Position numbers and translations under genes: made by a program
Notes under the pieces: generated by a model
Told to the model about the DNA's origin: nothing
Seen by the model: only the letters and a program-made list of their open reading frames with translations
Databases searched by the model: none
Part shown: piece by piece, positions 53,101-63,064 of the stretch
How the letters are laid out: each line of letters starts with the position of its first letter
Position numbering within the stretch: position 1 is the first letter of the stretch
Source of the DNA: Aurelia coerulea
Taxonomy: Eukaryota > Cnidaria > Scyphozoa > Semaeostomeae > Ulmaridae
Assembly (NCBI GenBank): GCA_039566865.1
Contig: CM076960.1
Location: 9,398,001-9,462,000, forward strand
Reading direction: 5' to 3'
Length of the DNA: 64,000 nucleotides

Positions 53101-54353
53101 GCAGCAACAATTCTTGGAAACTTTGCTTTAGACATTAGTTTTTTCTTTAGTCTCATTTTAGCTTTACTGCATAAACAAACATCAATTAATTAAATGTTTT
53201 ATTTTTACAAAGAAAACAAAATATAAACCCAGAAACAGTGGGCTAACGTACTTTAGTAGCTACAATTTATATAATAAAGAGAATTGCACTCATCGTTCTT
53301 TTAAAACTTTAGTTCTGCCAGTAATTTCTTTTATAGCACTTTATTAGTGCTGCAGCAACCATTCTAGGAAACATTACTATAGACATTAGTTTTTTCCTTA
53401 GTCTCATTTTAGCTTTACTGCATAAACAAACATCGATTGAATAAATGTTTATTTCCTCAAAGAAAACAAAATATAAACACAAAACTGTGGATTAACGTAC
53501 TGTAGAAGCTACAATTCATATTATAAAGAGTATTGCACTAATCGACCTTTAAAACTTAAGTTCTGCCAGTAACTTCTTTTATAGCACTATATTAGTTCTG
53601 TAGCAACCATTCTTGGAAACTTTACTACAGACCTTAGCTCTTTCTTTAGTCTCATTTTCGCTATACTGCATAAACAAACATCGATGAATTAAATGCATAT
53701 TTTCTCAAAGAAAACAAAATATAAACACAAAAAGTGTCGATTAACGTACTATAGTAGCTTCAATTTATATTTTAAAGAGTATTGCACTTATCGTCCTTTA
53801 AAACTATAGTTCTGCCAGTAACTTCTTTTAAAGCACTATAATAGTTCTGCAGCAACCTTTCTTGGAAACATTACTATAGACATTAGTTTTTTCTTTAGTC
53901 TCATTTTAGCTTTACTGCATAATCAAACATCGCTTAATTAAATATTTATTTTCTCAAAGAATAAAAAAAATAAACACAAAAAGTGTGGAGTAACGTACTA
54001 TAGAAGCTACAATTTATATAATTAAGAGTATTGCACTAATCGTCCTTGAAAACTTAAGTTCTGCCAGTAACTTCTTTTATAGCACTTTATTAGTGCTGCA
54101 GCAACCATTCTAGGAAACATTACTATAGACATTAGTTTTTTCCTTAGTCTCATTTTAGCTTTACTGCATAAACAAACATCGATTAATTAAATGATTATTT
54201 CCTCAAAGAAAACAAAATATAAACACAAAACTGTGGATTAACGTACTGTAGAAGCTACAATTCATATTATAAAGAGTATTGCACTAATCGTCCTTTCAAA
54301 CTTTAGTTCTGCCAGCAACTTCTTTTATAGCACTGTATTAGTGCTATAGCAAC
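53101..54353. repeat. Diverged transition monomers with a short 3-mer echo
   Basis: About five monomers carry many private changes: GTTTTATTTTTACAAAG, AAACCCAGAAACAGTGG, CGATTGAATAAATG, and GAATAAAAAAAATAAACAC near 53960. A monomer-length segment with TTTTTTCCTTAGTC, ATTTCCTCAAAG and CACAAAACTGTGG occurs near 53340-53550 and again 746 bp (three monomers) later. No longer order is visible. The region separates the 14-mer domain from the short-period domain on the right. Confidence 0.8.
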
Positions 54354-55100
54354 CATTCTTGGAAACATTACTATAGACATTAGTTTTTTCTTTAGTCTCG
54401 TTTTAGCTTTACTGCATAAACAAACATCGATTAATTAAATGTTTATTTTCTCAAAGAAAGCAAAATATAAACACAAAAAGTGTGGATTAACGTACTTTAG
54501 TAGCTACAATTTATATTATAAAGAGAATTGCATTCATCGTCCTATAAAGCTAAAGTTCTGCCAGTAACTTCTTTTATAGCACTATATTAGTTCTGTAGCA
54601 ACCATTTATGGAAACTTTACTATAGACATTAGCTCTTTCTTTAGTCTCATTTTCGCTTTACTGCATAAACAAACATCGATTAATTAATTGTTTATTTTCT
54701 GAAAGAAAGCAAAATATAAACACAAAAAGTGTGGATTAACGTACTATCAGAGCTACAATTTATATTATAAAGAGTATTGCACTAATCGTCCTTTAAAACT
54801 ATGGTCCTGCCAGTAACTTCTTTTATAGCACTATATTAGTTCTGTAGCAACCATTCTTGGAAACTTTACTATAGACATTAGCTCTTTCTTTAGTCTCATT
54901 TTCGCTTTACTGCATAAACAAACATCGATTAATTAAATGTTTATTTTCTCAAAGAAAGCAAAATATAAACACAAAAAGTGTGGATTAACGTACTTTAGTA
55001 GCTACAATTTATATAATAAAGAGAATTGCACTCATCGTTCTTTAAAACTTTAGTTCTGCCAGTAATTTCTTTTATAGCACTATATTAGTGCTGCAGCAAC
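54354..55100. repeat. 3-mer unit (747 bp) preceding the 4-mer repeats
   Basis: Three monomers resemble three members of the following 4-mer: one with CCTATAAAGCTAAAG, one with ACCATTTATGGAAAC, TTAATTAATTG and TATCAGAGC, and one with GTGCTGCAGC preceded by CTCATCGTTC. CCTATAAAGC occurs at 54541 and 55288, 747 bp apart, then at 56284, 996 bp further. The 4-mer therefore appears to have gained one monomer relative to this unit, or this unit lost one. Confidence 0.82.
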
Positions 55101-56096
55101 CATTCTAGGAAACATTACTATAGACATTAGTTTTTTCTTTAGTCTCATTTTAGCTTTACTGCATAAACAAACATCGATTAACTAAATGTTTATTTTCTCA
55201 AAGAAAGCAAAATATAAACACAAAAAGTGTGGATTAACGTACTTTAGTAGCTACAATTTATATTATAAAGAGAATTGCATTCATCGTCCTATAAAGCTAA
55301 AGTTCTGCCAGTAACTTCTTTTATAGCACTATATTAGTTCTGTAGCAACCATTTATGGAAACTTTACTATAGACATTAGCTCTTTCTTTAGTCTCATTTT
55401 CGCTTTACTGCATAAACAAACATCGATTAATTAATTGTTTATTTTCTCAAAGAAAGCAAAATATAAACACAAAAAGTGTGGATTAACGTACTATCAGAGC
55501 TACAATTTATATTATAAAGAGTATTGCACTAATTGTCCTTCAAAACTATAGTCCTGCCAGTAACTTCTTTTATAGCACTATATTAGTTCTGTAGCAACCA
55601 TTTATGGAAACTTTACTATAGACATTAGCTCTTTCTTTAGTCTCATTTTCGCTTTACTGCATAAACAAACATCGATTAATTAAATGTTTATTTTCTCAAA
55701 GAAAGCAAAATATAAACACAAAAAGTGTGGATTAACGTACTATCAGAGCTACAATTTATATTATAAAGAGTATTGCACTAATCGTCCTTTAAAACTATAG
55801 TCCTGCCAGTAACTTCTTTTATAGCACTATATTAGTTCTGTAGCAACCATTTATGGAAACTTTACTATAGACATTAGCTCTTTCTTTAGTCTCATTTTCG
55901 CTTTACTGCATAAACAAACATCGATTAATTAAATGTTTATTTTCTCAAAGAAAGCAAAATATAAACACAAAAAGTGTGGATTAACGTACTTTAGTAGCTA
56001 CAATTTATATAATAAAGAGAATTGCACTCATCGTTCTTTAAAACTTTAGTTCTGCCAGTAATTTCTTTTATAGCACTATATTAGTGCTGCAGCAAC
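55101..56096. repeat. 4-mer higher-order repeat, 996 bp, set I unit 1
   Basis: Four monomers repeat at 996 bp. CATTCTAGG is at 55101 and 56097, and CGATTAACTAAATG at 55175 and 56171. Member order is: CTAGGAAAC with TTAACTAAATG and AAGCTAAAG; TTTATGGAAAC with TTAATTAATTG and GTCCTTCAAAAC; TTTATGGAAAC with GTCCTGCC; and TTTATGGAAAC with TTTAGTAGC and GTGCTGCAGC. The near identity of units 1 and 2 suggests a recent local duplication. Confidence 0.88.
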
Positions 56097-56843
56097 CATT
56101 CTAGGAAACATTACTATAGACATTAGTTTTTTCTTTAGTCTCATTTTAGCTTTACTGCATAAACAAACATCGATTAACTAAATGTTTATTTTCTCAAAGA
56201 AAGCAAAATATAAACACAAAAAGTGTGGATTAACGTACTTTAGTAGCTACAATTTATATTATAAAGAGAATTGCATTCATCGTCCTATAAAGCTAAAGTT
56301 CTGCCAGTAACTTCTTTTATAGCACTATATTAGTTCTGTAGCAACCATTTATGGAAACTTTACTATAGACATTAGCTCTTTCTTTAGTCTCATTTTCGCT
56401 TTACTGCATAAACAAACATCGATTAATTAATTGTTTATTTTCTCAAAGAAAGCAAAATATAAACACAAAAAGTGTGGATTAACGTACTATCAGAGCTACA
56501 ATTTATATTATAAAGAGTATTGCACTAATTGTCCTTCAAAACTATAGTCCTGCCAGTAACTTCTTTTATAGCACTTTATTAGTTCTGTAGCAACCATTTA
56601 TGGAAACTTTACTATAGACATTAGCTCTTTCTTTAGTCTCATTTTCGCTTTACTGCATAAACAAACATCGATTAATTAAATGTTTATTTTCTCAAAGAAA
56701 GCAAAATATAAACACAAAAAATGTGGATTAACGTACTATCAGAGCTACAATTTATATTATAAAGAGTATTGCACTAATTGTCCTTTAAAACTATAGTCCT
56801 GCCAGTAACTTCTTTTATAGCACTATATTAGTTCTGCAGCAAA
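56097..56843. repeat. 4-mer higher-order repeat, set I unit 2 (three of four monomers)
   Basis: The first three members of the preceding 996 bp unit recur with the same markers, including CGATTAACTAAATG at 56171 and CCTATAAAGC at 56284. The fourth member is replaced by the first monomer of the next 4-mer set, which begins CATTCTTGGAAACATTGC near 56844. Confidence 0.86.
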
Positions 56844-57840
56844 CATTCTTGGAAACATTGCTATAGATATTAGTTTTTCTTTAGTCTCATTTAGCTTTAC
56901 TGCATAAACAAACATCGATTTATTAAATGTTTTATTTTCACAAAGAAAACAAAATATAAACACAAAAACAGTGGGCTAACGTACTTTAGTAGCTACAATT
57001 TATATAATAAAGAGAATTGCACTTATCGTCCTTTAAAACTATAGTTCTGCCAGTAACTTCTTTTAAAAGCAATATATTAATTCTGTAGCAACCTTTCTTG
57101 GAAACATTACTATAGACATTAGTTTTTTCTTTAGTCTCATTTTAGCTTTACTGCATAATCAAACATCGCATAAATTAAATATTTATTTTATCAAAGAAAA
57201 CAAAATATAAACACAAAAAGTGTGGAGTAACGTACCATAGAAGCTACAATTTATATAATTAAGAGTATTGCACTAATCGTCCTTGAAAACTCAAGTTCTG
57301 CCAGTAACTTCTTTTATAGCACTATATTAGTTCTGTAGCAACCATTCTTGGAAACTTTACTATAGACATTAGTTTTTTCTTTAGTCTCATTTTAGCTTTA
57401 CTTCATAATCAAACATCGCTTAATTAAATATTTATTTTCTCAAAGAAAACAAAATATAAACACAAAAAGTGTGGAGTAACATACCATAGAAGCTACAATT
57501 TATATAATTAAGAGTATTGCACTAATCGTCCTTGAAAACTTAAGTTCTGCCAGTAACTTCTTTTATAGCACTATATTAGTTCTGCAGCAACCATTCTTGG
57601 AAACTTTACTATAGACATTAGCTCTTTCTTTAGTCTCATTTTAGCTTTACTGCATAATCAAACATCGATTAATTAAATATTTATTTTCTCAAAGAAAACA
57701 AAATATAAACACAAAAAGTGTGGATTAACGTACCATAGAAGCTACAATTTATATAATAAAGAGTATTGCACTAATTGTCCTTTAAAACTATAGTCCTGCC
57801 AGTAACTTCTTTTATAGCACTATATTAGTTCTGCAGCAAA
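56844..57840. repeat. 4-mer higher-order repeat, 997 bp, set II unit 1
   Basis: A different group of four monomers repeats at 997 bp. ATTTTATCAAAG is at 57185 and 58182, and a monomer with GCTATAGATATTAG, TGTTTTATTTTCAC and AAAAACAGTGGGC starts each unit. The second and third members share GTGGAGTAAC. The inserted C or CA in ATCGCATAAATTAAAT and ATCGCATTAATTAAAT disrupts the usual ATCGATTAATTAA patch. Confidence 0.84.
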
Positions 57841-58343
57841 CATTCTTGGAAACATTGCTATAGATATTAGTTTTTCTTTAGTCTCATTTAGCTTTACTGC
57901 ATAAACAAACATCGATTTATTAAATGTTTTATTTTCACAAAGAAAACAAAATATAAACACAAAAACAGTGGGCTAACGTACATTAGTAGCTACAATTTAT
58001 ATAATAAAGAGAATTGCACTTCATCGATCTTTAAAACTATAGTTCTGCCAGTAACTTCTTTTATAGCACTATATTAATGCTGTAGCAACCTTTCTTGGAA
58101 ACATTACTATAGACGTTAGTTTTTTCTTTAGTCTCATTTTAGCTTTACTGCATAATCAAACATCGCATTAATTAAATATTTATTTTATCAAAGAAAACAA
58201 AATATAAACACAAAAAGTGTGGAGTAACGTACTTTAGAAGCTACAATTTATATAATTAAGAGTATTGCACTCATCGTTCTTGAAAACTTAAGTTCTGCCA
58301 GTAACTTCTTTTATAGCACTATATTAGTTCTGTAGCAACCATT
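57841..58343. repeat. 4-mer higher-order repeat, set II unit 2 (first two monomers)
   Basis: The first two monomers of set II recur, with ATCGCATTAATTAAAT and GTGGAGTAACG, then similarity falls back to the general consensus. This is the last strong higher-order signal before the near-consensus zone. Confidence 0.82.
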
Positions 58344-59157
58344 CTTGGAAACATTACTATAGACATTAGTTTTTTCTTTAGTCTCATTTTAGCTTTACTG
58401 CATAATCAAACATCGATTAATTAAATGTTTATTTTCTCAAAGAAAACAAAATATAAACACAAAAAGTGTGGATTAACGTACTTTAGTAGCTACAATTTAT
58501 ATAGAAAGAGTATTGCACTCATCGTTCTTTAAAACTTAAGTTCTGCCAGTAACTTCTTTTATAGCACTATATTAGTTGCTGCAGCAACCATTCTTGGAAA
58601 CATTACTATAGACATTAGTTTTTTCTTTAGTCTCATTTTAGCTTTACTGCATAAACAAACATCGATTAATTAAATATTTATTTTCTCAAAGAAAACAAAA
58701 TATAAACAAAAAAAGTGTGGATTAACGTACTTTAGTAGCTACAATTTATATTATAAAGAGTATTGCACTCATCGTCCTTTAAAACTTAAGTTCTGCCAGT
58801 AACTTCTTTTATAGCACTATATTAGTGCTGCAGCAACCATTCTTGGAAACATTACTATAGACATTAGTTTTTTCTTTAGTCTCATTTTAGCTTTACTGCA
58901 TAAACAAACATCGATTAATTAAATGTTTATTTTCTCAAAGAAAACAAAATATAAACACAAAAAGTGTGGATTAACGTACTTTAGTAGCTACAATTTATAA
59001 ATAAAGAGTATTGCACTCATCGTTCTTTAAAACTTTAGTTCTGCCAGCAACTTCTTTTATAGCACTGTATTAGTGCTGCAGCAACCATTCTTGGAAACAT
59101 TACTATAGACATTAGTTTTTTCTTTAGTCTCATTTTAGCTTTACTGCATAATCAAAC

Positions 59158-59170
59158 ATCGATTAATTAA
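59158..59170. repeat. Nested AT palindromes ATCGAT and TTAATTAA in monomer
   Basis: Monomer positions 69-81 read ATCGATTAATTAA, combining the 6-base palindrome ATCGAT with the 8-base palindrome TTAATTAA. Most copies keep it. Common subtypes change it to ATCGATTTATTAA, ATCAATTAATTAA or TACTGATTAATTAA. The resulting restriction sites would give ladder patterns useful for checking the array. No protein site is claimed. Confidence 0.7.
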
Positions 59171-59177
59171 ATGTTTA

Positions 59178-59192
59178 TTTTCTCAAAGAAAA
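59178..59192. repeat. Short inverted repeat in monomer (TTTTCT/AGAAAA)
   Basis: The sequence TTTTCTCAAAGAAAA has perfect 6-base arms around a CAA loop and occupies monomer positions 89-103. It is present in most copies. In the subtype reading TTTTCACAAAGAAAA one arm base is changed, which weakens the dyad. It is followed by A-rich sequence (ACAAAATATAAACACAAAAA), giving a run of A and T tracts that could bend DNA, though curvature would need to be calculated. Dyad symmetries are common in centromeric satellites, but no function is shown here. Confidence 0.75.
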
Positions 59193-59309
59193 CAAAATAT
59201 AAACACAAAAAGTGTGGATTAACGTACTTTAGTAGCTACAATTTATATAATAAAGAGTATTGCACTCATCGTTCTTTAAAACTTTAGTTCTGCCAGCAAC
59301 TTCTTTTAT

Positions 59310-59326
59310 AGCACTATATTAGTGCT
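59310..59326. repeat. Inverted repeat AGCACTA/TAGTGCT in monomer
   Basis: AGCACTATATTAGTGCT has 7-base perfect arms around a TAT loop at monomer positions 221-237. Its right arm overlaps the 10-base palindrome TGCTGCAGCA (positions 234-243), so the TGCT segment can pair with AGCA on either side and two alternative cruciforms compete. Subtypes reading TTAGTTCTGCAGC or TTAGTTCTGTAGC carry a mismatch in the arm. This is the most G+C-rich part of an otherwise AT-rich repeat. A role in topology or protein binding is possible but not demonstrated. Confidence 0.75.
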
Positions 59327-61074
59327 GCAGCAACCATTCTTGGAAACATTACTATAGACATTAGTTTTTTCTTTAGTCTCGTTTTAGCTTTACTGCATAA
59401 ACAAACATCGATTAATTAAATGTTTATTTTCTCAAAGAAAACAAAATATAAACACAAAAAGTGTGGATTAACGTAATTTAGTAGCTACAATTTATAATAT
59501 AAAGAGAATTGCACTCATCGTTCTTTAAAACTATAGTTCTGTCAGTAACTTCTTTTATAGCACTATATTAGTGCTGCAGCAACCTTTCTTGGAAACATTA
59601 CTATAGACATTAGTTTTTTCTTTAGTCTCATTTTAGCTTTACTGCATAAACAAACATCGATTAATTAAATATTTATTTTCTCAAAGAAAACAAAATATAA
59701 ACACAAAAAGTGTGGGTTAACGTACTTTAGTAGCTACAATTTATATTATTAAGAGTATTGCACTCATCGTTCATTAAAACTTAAGTTCTGCCAGTAATTT
59801 CTTTTATAGTACTCTATTAGTGCTGCAGCAACCATTCTTGGAAACATTACTATAGACATTAGTTTTTTCTTTAGTCTCATTTTAGCTTTACTGCATAAAC
59901 AAACATCGATTAATTAAATGTTTATTTTCTCAAAGAAAACAAAATATAAACACAAAAAGTGTGGATTAACGTACTTTAGTAGCTACAATTTATATATAAA
60001 GAGAATTGCACTCATCGTTCTTTAAAACTTTAGTTCTGCCAGTAATTTCTTTTATAGCACTATATTAGTGCTGCAGCAACCATTCTTGGAAACATTACTA
60101 TAGACATTAGTTTTTTCTTTAGTCTCATTTTAGCTTTACTGCATAAACAAACATCGATTAATTAAATGTTTATTTTCTCAAAGAAAACAAAATATAAACA
60201 CAAAAAGTGTGGGTTAACGTACTTTAGTAGCTACATTTTATTTTATATACAGTATTGCACTCATCGTTCTTTAAAACTATAGTTCTGCCAGTAACTTCTT
60301 TTATAGCACTATATTAGTGCTGCAGCAACCATTCTTGGAAACATTACTATAGACATTAGTTTTTTCTTTAGTCTCGTTTTAGCTTTACTGCATAAACAAA
60401 CATCGATTAATTAAATGTTTATTTTCTCAAAGAAAACAAAATATAAACACAAAAAGTGTGGGTTAACGTACTTTAGTAGCTAGAATTTATAATATAAAGA
60501 GAATTGCACTCATCGTTCTTTAAAACTTTAGTTCTGCCAGTAATTTCTTTTATAGCACTATATTAGTGCTGCAGCAACCATTCTTGGAAACATTACTATA
60601 GACATTAGTTTTTTCTTTAGTCTCATTTTAGCTTTTCTTCAAAAACAAACATCGATTAATTGAATATTTATTTTCTCAAAGAAAACAAAATATAAACACA
60701 AAAAGTGTGGATTAACGTACTTTAAGAGCTACAAATTATAGTTATAGAGTATTGCACTCATCGTTCTTTAAAACTTTAGTTCTGCAAGTAACTCTTTCAT
60801 ATCACTTTATTAGTGCTGCAGCAACCATTCTTGGAAACATTATTATAGACATTAGTTTTTTCATTAGTCTTCTTTTAGTTTTACAGCATAAACAAACATC
60901 GATTAATTAAATGTTTATTTTCTCAAAGAAAACAAAATATAAACACAAAAAGTGTGGATTAACGTACTTTAGTAGCTGTAATTCATAATATAAAGAAAAT
61001 TGCACTCATCGTTCTTTAAAACTCAAGTTCTGCCAGTTATTTCTTTTATAGCACTATATTAGTGCTGCAGCAAC

Positions 61075-62067
61075 CATTCTTGGAAACATTATTATAGACA
61101 TTAGTTTTTTCTTTAGTTCATTTTAGCTTTACTGCATAAACAAACATCGATTAATTAAGTGTTTATTTTCTCAAAGAAAACAAAATATAAACACAAAAAG
61201 TGTGGGTTTACGTACTTTAGTAGCTATGATTCATAATATAAAGAGAATTGCACTCATCGTTCTTTAAAACTTTAGTTCTGCCAGTAATTTCTTTTATAGC
61301 ACTATATTAGTGCTGCAGCAACCATTCTTGGAAACATTACTATAGACATTACTTTTTTCTTTAGTCTCATTTTGGCTTTACTGCATAAACAAAAATCGAT
61401 TAATTAAATGTTTATTTTCTCAAAGAAAACAAAATATAAACACAAAAAGTGTGGATTAACGTACTTTAGTAGCTACAATTTATATTATAAAGAGTATTGC
61501 ACTCATCGTTCTTTAAAACTTTAGTTCTTAAAGTATCTTTTTTATAGCGCTATAATAGTGCTGCAGCAACCATTAATTGAAACATTATTATAGACATTAG
61601 TTTTTTCTTTAGTCTCAATTTGGCTTTACTGCATAAACAAACATCGATTAATTGAATGTTTATTTTCTCAAAGAAAACAAAATATAAACATAAAAAGTGT
61701 GGATTAACGTACTTTAGTGGCTACAATTTATATTATAGAGAGTATTGCATTAATCGTCCTTTAAAACTTTAGTTCTTCAAGTAACTTTTTCATATCACTA
61801 TATTAGTGCTGCAGCAACCATTAATTGAAACATTATTATAGACATTAGTTTTTTCTTTAGTCTCATTTTAGCTTTACTGCATAAACAAACATCGATTAAT
61901 TAAATGTTTATTTTCTCAAAGAAAACAAAATATAAACACAAAAAGTGTGGATTAACGTACTTTAGTATCTACAATTTATATTATAAAAAGTATTGCACTC
62001 ATCGTTCTTTAAAACTCAAGTTCTGCCAGTTATTTCTTTTATAGCACTTTATTTGTGCTGCAGCAAC
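61075..62067. repeat. 4-mer higher-order repeat, about 996 bp, set III unit 1
   Basis: Four monomers repeat at 993 to 997 bp. Members in order are marked by GCTATGATTCATAATATAA (61225), AGTTCTTAAAGTATC (61523), CATTAATTGAAAC (61571), and CATTAATTGAAAC (61819) with CTCAAGTTCTGCCAGTTAT and CTTTATTTGTGC. The internal similarity between units is lower than in sets I and II, so this is an older or more degraded pattern. The fourth-member marker CTCAAGTTCTGCCAGTTAT is also found at 61022, so the pattern may start one monomer earlier. Confidence 0.8.
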
Positions 62068-63064
62068 CATTCTTGGAAATATTACTATAGACATTAGTTT
62101 TTTCTTTAGTCTCGTTTTAGCTTTACTGCATAAACAAACATCGATTAATTAAATGTTTATTTTCTCAAAGAAAACAAAATATAAACACAAAAAGTGTGGG
62201 TTAACGTACTTTAGTAGCTATAATTCATAATATAAAGAGAATTGCACTCATCGTTCTTTAAAACTCTAGTTCTGCCAGTAACATTTTTTTATAGCACTAT
62301 ATTAGTGCTGCAGCAACCATCTTTTGAAACATTACTATAGACATTAGTTTTTTCTTTAGTCTCATTTTAGCTTTACTGCATAAACAAACATCGATTAATT
62401 AAATGTTTATTTTCTCAAAGAAAACAAAATATAAACACAAAAAGTGTGGATTAACGTACTTTAGTAGCTACAATTTATATTATAGAGAGTATTGCACTCA
62501 TCGTTCTTTAAAACTTTAGTTCTTAAAGTATCTTTTTTCATATCACTATATTAGTGCTGCAGCAACCATTAATTGAAACATTATTATAGACATTAGTTTT
62601 TTCTTTAGTCTCATTTTAGCTTTACTGCATAAACAAACATCGATTAATTAAATGTTTATTTTCTCAAAGAAAACAAAATATAAACACAAAAAGTGTGGAT
62701 TAACGTACTTTAGTAGCTACAATTTATATTATAAAGAGTATTGCACTCATCGTTCTTTAAAACTTTAGTTCTGCAAGTAACTTCTTTTATATCACTATAT
62801 TAGTGCTGCAGCAACCATTAATTGAAACATTATTATAGACATTAGTTTTTTCTTTAGTCTCATTTTAGCTTTACTGCATAAACAAACATCGATTAATTAA
62901 ATGTTTATTTTCTCAAAGAAAACAAAATATAAACACAAAAAGTGTGGATTAACGTACTTTAGTAGCTACAATTTATATTATAAAGAGTATTGCACTCATC
63001 GTTCTTTAAAACTTTAGTTCTGCCAGTTATTTCTCTTATAGCACTTTATTTGTGCTGCAGCAAC
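62068..63064. repeat. 4-mer higher-order repeat, about 996 bp, set III unit 2
   Basis: This unit repeats the order of the preceding one: GCTATAATTCATAATATAA (62218), AGTTCTTAAAGTATC (62518), CATTAATTGAAAC (62567), CATTAATTGAAAC (62816), then CTTTATTTGTGC. The marker pairs are spaced 993 to 997 bp from unit 1. Confidence 0.8.

Larger units (their letters stand above)
59090..59338. repeat. Representative 249 bp satellite monomer
   Basis: This copy is close to the consensus and serves as a numbering reference, base 1 being the C of CTTGGAAAC. Well-conserved parts across the window are TTGGAAAC (2-9), CTTTAGTCTC (33-42), CTTTACTGCAT (50-60), TTAATTAAATGTTTATTTTC (74-93), ACAAAATATAAACA (103-116), TCTGCCAGTAA (200-210) and TTTTATAGCACT (215-226). 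The variable parts define subtypes: 13-26 (ACTATAGACATTAG or GCTATAGATATTAG), 59-68 (ATAAACAAAC, ATAATCAAAC or ATAAACAAAA), 93-97 (CTCAA or CACAA), 117-131, 137-147 (CTTTAGTAGCT, CTATCAGAGCT, CTGTAGAAGCT) and 228-243. The length is divisible by three but no continuous reading frame spans the monomer. It shows no tRNA-like A and B boxes and no poly-A tail, so an origin from a SINE is not evident. Confidence 0.95.
58344..61074. repeat. Near-consensus monomers without clear higher order
   Basis: About eleven monomers are each close to the consensus, with mostly private differences and few shared variants. Several carry small length changes in the same place, the AATTTATATTATAAAGAG segment: TTTATATAGAAAGAG near 58500, TTTATAAATAAAGAG near 58995, TTTATATATAAAG near 59992, and TATTTTATATACAG near 60240. 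The TATA-rich run therefore looks like a slippage hotspot. The one-copy pattern of mutations is typical of monomeric satellite outside homogenised higher-order zones. Confidence 0.85.

Noticed and set aside
59086..59103. Resemblance of CATTCTTGGAAACATTA to the CENP-B box
   Set aside because: TTGGAAAC matches part of the mammalian box, but the essential CG in TTCG is missing and the CGGG end is replaced by CATT. The required core is not met, and the organism is unknown.
59172..59290. Short frame of about 38-43 codons from ATG, open in many monomers, in a repeat whose length is divisible by three
   Set aside because: The frame is short, is interrupted in many subtypes (stop in ATAATTAAG) and is altered by indels. 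Conservation is equally high outside it. Chance, with shared descent of the monomers, explains it.
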